Source: Pohlia nutans (taxonomy: Eukaryota; Streptophyta; Bryopsida; Bryales; Mniaceae). From it: a stretch of 64,000 bases of DNA. How positions within the stretch are numbered: position 1 is the first letter of the stretch; every line of letters begins with the position of its first letter. A program made the translations under genes and the position numbers. The stretch lies in NCBI GenBank assembly GCA_022496805.1, contig CM040085.1, forward strand, positions 22,659,811 to 22,723,810, written 5' to 3'. This document shows, one piece after another, positions 56,048 through 64,000 of this stretch. Below the pieces are notes generated by a model. That model was not told the origin of the DNA. It ran no database searches and worked only from the letters and a program-made list of their open reading frames with translations.

Positions 56048-56579
56048 ACGACTTTGCAAGCTCCATGGGCTTGTTAGTATTTTGGGAGAATTTATTCATA
56101 ACTTCTACTCCGTTGCATCAAATGGGATTTTTAAATATGAAATCAAGCATCTTCGAGGGATCTATGTTTCTTTAGAATAGAACCACAGTAAATTAGAAAG
56201 AGGATCATGTTTAAAATAGAGTTTAAAAGTATCACAACATCAAGTAATGCACACTACAAAACTCTTATAGAATCCTACCCACCTCCTCATTTAAAGATTT
56301 ACAAAGATTCATTATAAATTACGACTTGAAGGAATAATTTGATCTTTACATGTAAACAAATGTTGTAAATTTTGAATTGCAGATTATATCCAACTATCTG
56401 AGTGTACAGTTATATGTATGATTTTTGTATTCAATATTTTAATGAAATAATTAGAAATTGGAGATGCAATTAATGTACACTTGCATAAATTTGTATGTAT
56501 TATGAATCCCTAAATGAAAGTACCCAATCCCAATCATACTACATGATGTACATAAAAGGGAGTCTCTGCCCCAATAATG
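56048..56579. other. AT-rich intergenic DNA, no gene seen
   Basis: The stretch at about 56280-56420 resembles diverged family B interior (GATTCATTATAAATTACGAC, GTAAACAAATGTTGTAAATT). No coding signal. Confidence 0.4.
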
Positions 56580-56772
56580 TCACTATCTGACATGGCTTAT
56601 TCATGAACAGTTCCTTGGACCCTTCATGAATAGCCCCTTAGGCTTTGAGAAACTTGTGGGAACTCTCTTTTAGCATTAGGGATGTCACGAGTTCCATTCC
56701 CACTGGCGGTGTAGGGTCTTGCTTTAGATTATTCTCCAACTCACCATAGACTAGTTTTGCCATTTTTTTTAA
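56580..56772 (+). mobile_element. SINE-like element, family S (copy 2)
   Basis: GTGGGAACTCTCTTTTAGCA, GATGTCACGAGTTCCATTCC and CTCACCATAGACTAGTTTTG match the other S copies. Confidence 0.6.
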
Positions 56773-56819
56773 CTCTAATGCCCTAAAGCAGTTATCAAGC
56801 ATGCGGTGAATAAGTACAG

Positions 56820-56895
56820 TTGGAAATCATGGTTTTATTTTGGGACAAACTTTAAGTCGATATCATGGTCTTTATAAGGGACGGAGGGAGTACGA
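56820..56895. mobile_element. Truncated Stowaway-like MITE
   Basis: ATTTTGGGACAAACTTTAAG and the terminus AAGGGACGGAGGGAGTA are typical of Stowaway ends. The left terminus is missing. Confidence 0.55.
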
Positions 56896-58377
56896 CATAT
56901 GGGGTTTTTTTACATTTGCACAAATAAAGCTTTATCATTTTAACAGAAAGTTGTCAAATCCCTTGTAGACTTTCATTAAGTCAAAGCAGTCCTCTATCAC
57001 GGTGAAATAAATTGTCGGGGAAAAAAAGTAGGTCCACTAGAAATACCGTGGCCCACACTAATAGAGCGATCATGCACCGGGGCACTGTAGAATCATTCTG
57101 CAAATTAAGCCACAGTGATATGGGACACCGCATGTGCATGCACGGGAATAAAATCATCCCATGCATGATGACGTCAGCCAACAGGAAGGGAGGCACTAGT
57201 GGGGGGTGGCCTTTACTCAACTTCCCAGAACTTGTAGGTGGCCGTTTCTTGAACTTCACTCTCAACTGTAGCCCTGCATGTACATCACTGTACGTCCATC
57301 ACGATACAGATCCCTTGGACCGACTTCAACAACAGCTTCCAATACTAACTTCCTGTACTAACTTAATCACAGGTTAAGTTAATGAACTTAAGATTTTATT
57401 CTGGCATGCAGGGCCACTTGCACCCCAAACAGTAATCCTGCACCACTTGGACTCGGCATATCATGCACACCTCCGCCCGCCCAGAAATCCAGAATCCCCC
57501 AGTTTAGCAACTTGCGGCTAATTTCGGATCCATTATATTGGCAAACGAACTCCCGCTGAACCACTTGGTACTTACCGGTACTCCGACAGGTGCATTAATA
57601 GTCTGGCTTCGAACAAGCAATAGTCAAAATCTAGCTAGGCTTCAAGCAAGATTTCGAGCAAGTGCCAGTTACGGCGCAGGTGCAGGTCACCAAGCGGCTG
57701 TGCAAGTTGATACCAGTTGGTACACTATTTTCCATGTACTAAAACAATTCAACCTAGCTAGCTATGTACAGCTAGTCGTCTACAGCTTCGTTGATGAACC
57801 ATATAATCTCTGTGTCTTGTGTCGGACCACAGAGCCTCTAATTAACAGCAGTATATCATTCCACACCAGGGAACTTACGATTGTTTTCCAATAAGTTAGC
57901 TAGTACCGTTTCGGAGTTGAAAGTTAGGGCTAAGTTCATATCTTCGGTCGAGTACGTAGTGCAATTGAATTCTATGATCTAGTTGTTAGTTCTCAACTGA
58001 TCAGCGCTCTGATTTTCTCATCGATACATCGAAGCTGCTTTTTGAAAGTCGAGGGTGACTAACGTTGTTTTAGTGTTAGTGAAGACTAGATATATATTGT
58101 ACGTACTATCACGAATTGACAATCATTACTAATATATATGTGTCTTGTTGCTAGTACTAAGAGTTTTCTGTGTGAGCATAGTTACTACTATCGTTGATTA
58201 CCGAAAGAGGTACATAGTTAGAATATGAGATCAAGTAGTCTGGCTTTGAGAGTTCAGTTTCAACAATATAATGCTACGGCCAGTAGTCCACCGATGCAAC
58301 ATCATTTCAGGCTATGTCCTCCTCCAGAATTTCGTCCTCCCAGCTGCTTGTATTTCAAGCATCAGACGCATCCGACG
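56896..58377. other. Upstream region of the second small membrane-protein ORF
   Basis: From about 57380 the DNA is less AT-rich and shows no recognised transposons. It may carry the promoter and a long 5' leader or upstream exons. An open frame continues in phase upstream of 58378 (to 58225), but its translation does not match the paralogue. Confidence 0.35.
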
Positions 58378-58560
58378 ATGGAGGAGTACAAGATATGTTG
58401 CCAGTTTGATTCGTACCCTGAAGTCTCCATGCTGGTTTTCAAGGCGTACACTGTGTCGCTCCTCCTGCTTGCAACGGTCCTGCTGTGGACCGCCGGCGAT
58501 GCGTGCTTACACTACTGTTTCTCGTTGCTGAACTTCCGGTATCAACAGACGCTTGAATAA
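58378..58560 (+). CDS. Small one-helix membrane protein, unknown family (paralogue 2)
   Basis: A 60-residue ORF related to the one at 49055. It has a short polar N-terminus (MEEYKICCQFDSYPE), a hydrophobic segment (about 17-38: MLVFKAYTVSLLLLATVLLW), then WTAGDACLHY and a short tail. The similarity to paralogue 1 starts at the ATG (MEEY/MYDN, FDS/WDN) and is strongest from KAYTVSLLLL to GDA, about 70% identical over 20 residues. The tails differ. The open frame reaches back to 58225, but the paralogue supports 58378 as the start. Two extra cysteines are present here (ICC) and one after GDA. Function unknown; a signal-anchored small peptide is one possibility. Confidence 0.6.
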   Translation: MEEYKICCQFDSYPEVSMLVFKAYTVSLLLLATVLLWTAGDACLHYCFSLLNFRYQQTLE

Positions 58561-60636
58561 TTCATTTTCATACCTACGCTGCTGGCTAGCTTTGGATGAT
58601 CGATCAGTGACCCAGAGTTTGAATAAGTCCCGATTGTCGGTCAACTCTTTCAACTGGTGTTGAAGAAGCTTGGCCGATCATAATCTCTCGGGACACATCG
58701 TACTTCAAGTCTGGAGGGACCATCAATGGCATCTTTTTGTGCTCTTGCTGCACACTTTGATCTGCAGGAGATCGAGGATCCATTTATTATATACACTTGT
58801 GCAAGCAATGGTTCAAATTATCAAGCTAGCGCCGGGACTGGCAGGTTTATAAAGGCGTCGACTACGTATGGCCATATTGACCAAAGTTATTTCGACCAGG
58901 GTGCTACATTTGCCAACTGAATGGATCAGTGACACAAATTCTGCAGAGGAATTATGTCATCATTGATGACTTAAACTTGCTCAGGTATATTAATCTCCAA
59001 AACAGGCAATTACCCGAGAAGATCTGGCAATTACGGAGCGTCAGATGACGAATCTGATCAAGCATCGATATCATCAGGGCCTGTGGGCAACTGCATATTG
59101 AAGGTAGAAGCTGATCGACGGCGAATTGATTAACAAGTTAAGTACGTCTGGTATGAAATGAATGTCGTAGACAGAACGTAGAACGCTCTCATGTCTATAT
59201 ACTGTACTAGTAGATCGACATGTATATGTGATTCTTATACAGAACCAAGGCAAGTATGTATACACAGAATACAGATGACTATACTCTGGCATCGATTGAA
59301 ACTTAATGTTATTTTTTCTAGAGTATGATGCCGGTCAATTGTACACTGTTGGCAAGATATTTAGGACAATTTTCTCTAGGATTTTTGTGTACAGTATATC
59401 AGCTAGCATGTAGAATAGCGGACCTTTTATAAATCTTGAACCTTACGGAGTAGAGCAAGTAGAGTTTATGATAAGGGTTGTCTAGATTGTCCTGCTTCAT
59501 ACTGAATCCAAAAATTAGGGTTCAGGGTGCTTTTAGGGGTTGATCACATTAACCTTTGATTTTTATGAATGCACTGAGGTCTGGTACTCTGGTATTCGAG
59601 CTACATGTCTCATATTATATCCATGTGGTTGTAGGCAATGAATGTAATGTGTACGTGTATTCTACAACCATGTATCTAGCTTGCCCATCTTGGAAATGAT
59701 CAGCCATGGCCCTTCTGGGACACAATTTGTGCAGAGGAGGCGGACGTCCACCAGCATCTTGACAAGTCTCCGTAAGATGTTACTGAACATTAGATTCATG
59801 AATGGTTATTTGATGATATACAATATTTGTTGTTCAGTTAGTAATGTGTGTTTTACACATGTATTGTTAAACACGGATGGCATGTTTCTGAAGACCGGGC
59901 CACACAGTTCAGAAACAACGTTCCACAACAGAAGCTTGTAAAAAACAAGTGCCGGTTTGGACTAGTTTTACCGACTTGTACAAATTTCATTGTTTGAGTG
60001 GAGAAAAAGTTAAATGTTTAGATAAACATCGAGGCGGGTATTAAGGGTAGCATGCGTTGACTAGGTTTTGGTGGCCTAGTTGGCAGCACTTCCCCAACAA
60101 ACTCTTTATTCATGCTTATACATGGGGTCACAATTTTTCTCTCTCTCAAAACAAACAGTCAAACACTACATGTAATCTTGAGCCCTTTTTTTGTCTACTT
60201 AGATACAAAATAAATTTTACTTCATCCACTTTAACTCCTAAAGGATCATTGTCTGTTCGAGGGACAATTAAATTGAACGTTCAAGTGAATACCTTACTAC
60301 CTAGGATGTCAAATTTTAGTGTAATATTCTGAAAAAGAAAATTGAAGGTAGAGGAATGGATGAGTATTGTGAGATTATAGCTTTTTTTCAATTGGTGCTC
60401 AGGAGTAACAGTTATGTTGTGGACCCTTAGCACAATTTTGTCAACATTGGGCAACTACAAAAAAACATAAAAATGTTAAATAATTTTTAATTACTTTCTA
60501 TGGATTACGTATGTGTATGTGTCTACATATATATGTGGATGGAAAGCTTTTATTCAGTTCATTTGGATATAAGTGATGTGAAATTTATGAAAAGTCTTGT
60601 TTTGCAGGCAATTAAAACTTATTCTTCAAAAAAGAC
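58561..60636. other. Downstream and intergenic DNA, no certain gene
   Basis: The first ~500 bases have non-repetitive, less AT-rich sequence that could be 3' UTR. Around 60063-60115 an inverted stretch matches the end of the 61-bp repeat at 48179-48361. No recognised coding sequence. Confidence 0.35.
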
Positions 60637-60786
60637 ATGATGGAAATATTCGTTTAATTGGGACTTTCCACTATATTGGGACTCTTTGAAATCTACAACT
60701 GGCATAGATCTAGTGGCATAGATGTATGCCAGTTGTAAGAGTCCCAATATGGTGGAAGGTCCCAATTAAACAAATATTGCCATCAT
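60637..60786. mobile_element. Foldback MITE (~60-bp arms)
   Basis: ATGATGGAAATATTCGTTTA and the near complement TAAACAAATATTGCCATCAT bound 150 bp. The arms continue through AATTGGGAC, TATTGGGACTC and ACAACTGGCATA. Confidence 0.82.
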
Positions 60787-62079
60787 ATTATAAGATTTGA
60801 TTTTGAATTCAATTTTCACATTTTTCCAAAACATAAAGGTCATACAGTTTAGATTGCTTGCTACAATATTCTCACCGTTAGGATGGACATGTAACTGGGA
60901 ATCTCAAGGAATCATTGGGACTGTGCCACTCTGGACACTTTTGCATGGTGTATCAGAAGCTGTTATAAAATGTTATGTGATCGAGATCGAATGCACCAAG
61001 TTACAATAGTTTGGTTTAAAGATACTTCTTCCTTGGAGTAGTATCTTGGTTGCAAGATACAACTGGGAGTAGTAACTAATTATTGTAGTATGCAAGATAC
61101 AACTTGGAGTAGTACTGTAACTAACTATTGTTTACCAAGTAGGTTGTGATACTGTCAGAGCTGAAGCACTAAGTTGACAGAGATGTTACGGTAATGAATG
61201 TTTTCTTCACACAAGTGACTCAGGAGTCAGGAACTGCTATGCAAGGCAACCACAGAGCTGTAAATGAGGTACTGTATATACGTGCACCTATTATAATGGT
61301 CCTGGACAGAAAACCCCGACTCTAAATCCCCATTTGAAAAATTTTGAACTCTCCACAGGGCTGCCAGGAAGTGCCGAGAAGGACCCCCTGTGCATTACAT
61401 TTATTTTGCTTAGGGAACTTTTCCCCTATTTCTGCACTCCGTTACTTCCAAATGTCAGAGCCTTTATTCTCAAGTACTATTACTTAAAGTTGTGACAAGT
61501 GTTGTTTTGATATTTGTAAGCACCCCCAAAGCACCTTCCTCTGACAATTGAGGAATAGAAAACCGAAATATGCTTCTTGGAACTTCCGATATTCACACAA
61601 GGTGAATCTTTGTTTTGTCAAAAAATTCCCTCTTTTGAGTAGCTCACTAGGCTCCGGAAATAGACTGGCTTGTCAAAGGCTGGCAGCCCTTTGGAGAGTC
61701 CAAATTTTTTCTAATGCCCTCGACATTTATGCAAGAGGACAAAAACTACCCCCTAATTTGTGCATGTAGGGTCCCGCCTTGTAAAATAACCCCCTCTCCC
61801 AAGGGTTTAAAATACCCAAGGGGGCCCTCCTAGACTTACTTGGGGCCATAGGTCCCAAATTTGCAAAAAAAATTGCCTAAAAAAGACCCTAGGTGCCCAA
61901 AATGGAAATTTCAAAAAGTGGGGCCCATGGATGAATAGTGCTTGCATTAACGTCGAGGGGGGATTTAGAATCAGGGGACAGAAAAGGACCACAGTATGAC
62001 AGTATAGCTTTCACAAAGACCACAAAGACCCACCATACAGTCAACAATATAGTATAGTCTCTTGGCAGACACTTGAGTT
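60787..62079. other. Intergenic DNA, no gene seen
   Basis: A short direct repeat TATGCAAGATACAACTTGGA or a variant (about 61054 and 61089) is present. No gene recognised. Confidence 0.4.
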
Positions 62080-62312
62080 GGCTGAAAACAGAAGAGGAGT
62101 TGAAGAGGAGTTCCCTCTCTATAATTAAATTTTCTGACAACCATTGTTTATGAATAGTTCCCATGGTCGGGGCCCTTGGCTTGAGGGAGCGGATGGGAAC
62201 TCTCCTTTAGCATTGGGGAGGTCACAAGTTTCACGCCCCGTGATGGCGCAGGATCTTACTTGAAATTATTCTTCAATTCACCATAGACTAGTTTTACCGT
62301 CTTTTTGAACTC
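62080..62312 (+). mobile_element. SINE-like element, family S (copy 3)
   Basis: GCCCTTGGCTTGAGGGAGC, CTCCTTTAGCATTGGGGAGG, TCACAAGTTTCACGCCCCG and CACCATAGACTAGTTTTACC match copy 1, including ~100 bp upstream of the tRNA-like part. Confidence 0.65.
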
Positions 62313-62643
62313 AAAACGAGATGAAGGTGAGTATGAGGTAAGTTTCCACTTTGAGACACTCTTTTCGGTTAACTCTACTGATAAACCTAATCTCAGAAGG
62401 GGGGTTGCTAATGTAACATGCTCTAGTTCAAGTAGGCGACTTAGAAACTGTGTTATTTATAAGCATGGGCACCAATTTCTTGGAATTCCGCCAATATTGT
62501 GATTAAAGAATACAAGTTGAATTCTAGATAGAGTGATTACCTCCACTTATTCTGATCCATTTCGGAGGGCTTACGCTGAAGCTGAGTGATGGAATTCGAA
62601 TTCGAAGATTGCCGAAAATGAATGTCTCAACGTACCGTTGTGA

Positions 62644-62825
62644 CACTACAAGCAGAGGCGTCGTTTCTCACTTTGGAGGATCTTGTTCATTGTTGCTTTT
62701 TACTGTACATGTTTGTCCTGCGTAACGAATAGCACTCACCAAGTCCAACCAAAAAATTGGTGAGTGCGAAGTGGTGTTGTTTGACTCATAGAGGGAGTGA
62801 AAAGCTACGTCTTCTCCTTGTAGTG
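62644..62825. mobile_element. CACTA-type MITE (182 bp), TGA target duplication
   Basis: CACTACAAGCAGAGGCGTC and CTCCTTGTAGTG are flanked by TGA at 62641-62643 and 62826-62828. Same family and orientation as 26399-26582. Confidence 0.9.
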
Positions 62826-62971
62826 TGACTTGTGAGGTCGACAAATGGATCAATAATGCTGAAACGTCACCCACTAGAGCTGTTGTTAAATGAATTATGA
62901 ATATAATTCAATAGTAGCTCAAACTTTTTGGAGCTTACTTTTGGAACTACTATGTGGTTTGTATGACGTAG

Positions 62972-63156
62972 CACTACAAGGGGAAGGCGTCGCTTTTCAC
63001 TCCTTTGAGTCAAACGGCGCCACTTTGCACTAACCAATTTTTTTGTTGGACTTGGTGAGTGCGATTCGTCACGTAGGACAAGCTTGTACAGTGACAATGA
63101 AAAGCGACAATGAACGGGATCCTCCAGAGTGAGAAACGACGCCTCTGCTTGTAGTG
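62972..63156. mobile_element. CACTA-type MITE (185 bp), TAG target duplication, inverted
   Basis: CACTACAAGGGGAAGGCGTC and GACGCCTCTGCTTGTAGTG are flanked by TAG at 62969-62971 and 63157-63159. It is the reverse orientation of its neighbour at 62644. Confidence 0.9.
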
Positions 63157-63322
63157 TAGGATATTGCATTGTGGAGTTCTAATACAATTTTGATGGAATT
63201 CATTTATCAGGTTCGAGTCCCTCGTTCACAACCTCATCCTTCTATTCCATACAAACCAACGCCAGTGAGAGCGCCTTGTTTACGTTCCACTGAGCTTGCA
63301 ACAAACCAACTTACAACGGTTT

Positions 63323-63560
63323 TTAACCCCTACAAGACCAAGAAGCCCAAATTGGGCCTCATGTTTTTTTAGCATTTTTGAGTAGATTCTAAGTAGAGTT
63401 TCTTTTGTTCAATTTTATTCATGTTTTGATCAATGCATGCAATGTTCTTCACTGTTTTTGATGATATGAAATTTGGTCTCACTTCAATTATAATTTTCAA
63501 AATATGATCAATTGAATTTATCATTCCAAAACCATGAATCCTTGGTCCTTTAGGGGTTAA
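63323..63560 (+). mobile_element. piggyBac-like MITE, family C (C7)
   Basis: TTAACCCCTACAAGACCAAG is at the left and GGTCCTTTAGGGGTTAA at the right, 238 bp. Confidence 0.85.
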
Positions 63561-63865
63561 TTCGTGAATGGTTTCGTGCACACGGACGGACTCACTCACC
63601 ACACGGATGTATCAATCAGTTTCGTCATTATCCAATACACACTAGCAAGCACCCTGTACAACAACAGAACTTAGGTTTTCATCGTGAACTTTGGATGAGA
63701 AACTCGGATGATTTCGTGACATTGGTTGTGACGAATCATGTCACCTTAACGGATGAAAAACCGCATGAATAATGGATATGAAGAATGGATGTAAGTTCCC
63801 GGATTTAAAAACATGACCATTTTTGTGACAATGGGTAGTGACATCAGATCGTGACCATATGTACT

Positions 63866-64000
63866 TGACCCTAAATGCCTAAAGCCCTCTCCAAATTCGG
63901 CAGTTTTGCAAGGATGCATTATAAAATGCAACTAAGAGGGATATTTTGAACTTGATGTGTGAATAAAAGTTGTACACTATGAATTTTTGATTCCATCCAT
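63866..64000 (+). mobile_element. piggyBac-like MITE, family B (B7), cut by the window end
   Basis: TTGACCCTAAATGCCTAAAG followed by CCCTCTCCAAATTCGGCAGT is the family B left end, with TTAA changed to TTGA. Confidence 0.72.

Noticed and set aside
57012..57894. Open frames of 118-121 residues
   Set aside because: No recognisable domain, low-complexity composition and no splice or homology support. They could be leader or exons of the small gene but I cannot support it.
58225..58377. N-terminal extension of the second small ORF (111 residues in all)
   Set aside because: The extension has no counterpart in the paralogue at 49055, while the similarity begins at the internal ATG at 58378. It may be leader sequence.
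34000..64000. LTR retrotransposons or viral relics
   Set aside because: I saw no long direct terminal repeats, primer-binding sites, or protease, reverse-transcriptase, integrase or capsid motifs in any frame.

Overview
This window looks like nuclear DNA of a land plant. It is AT-rich and gene-poor. Its genes are split by GT-AG introns and include plant-typical families: a legume-lectin receptor kinase, a plastid-type MATE transporter, a DOXC-class 2-oxoglutarate dioxygenase and a 1-Cys peroxiredoxin. Most of the rest is small non-autonomous transposons. I cannot name the species. The divergence of the proteins from the angiosperm families I know, together with the unusual transposon content, made me lean towards a non-seed plant (bryophyte, lycophyte or fern), but angiosperm-like Stowaway ends are also present, so this is open.

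Layout. 1-1829 (minus): 5' part of a mitochondrial ADCK1-like ABC1 kinase running off the left edge. 1830-7809: transposon-derived DNA. 7810-12683 (minus): five-exon 2OG dioxygenase whose fourth exon sits in the loop of a ~250-bp inverted repeat. 14122-19970 (plus): 12-exon plastid-type MATE, divergent from the dioxygenase across a 1.4-kb gap, with seven small transposons in its introns. 19971-26980: transposons and tandem repeats. 27222-28831 (plus): complete four-exon 1-Cys peroxiredoxin with a probable 5'-UTR intron. 30949-33915 (minus): two-exon L-type lectin receptor kinase. 34000-64000: no recognisable conserved gene, but two short ORFs (49055-49273 and 58378-58560, both plus) encode clearly related one-helix membrane proteins that I do not recognise.

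The dominant theme is a large group of short elements that start TTAA-CCC and end GGG-TTAA. At least five sequence families (called A-E here) with about 25 copies are present, several nested, abutting on a shared TTAA, or chimeric. One copy is inserted in another copy whose empty counterpart exists elsewhere in the window, which shows a TTAA target directly. TTAA targets and CCC/GGG ends are hallmarks of the piggyBac superfamily, so these look like piggyBac-type MITEs in a plant. Other mobile DNA includes CACTA MITEs with exact 3-bp target duplications, tRNA-derived SINEs, foldback elements and several tandem arrays.

The genes show no sign of acting in one pathway. Spliced models were built by hand from splice signals, reading phase and family similarity; exon ends are given in each entry.
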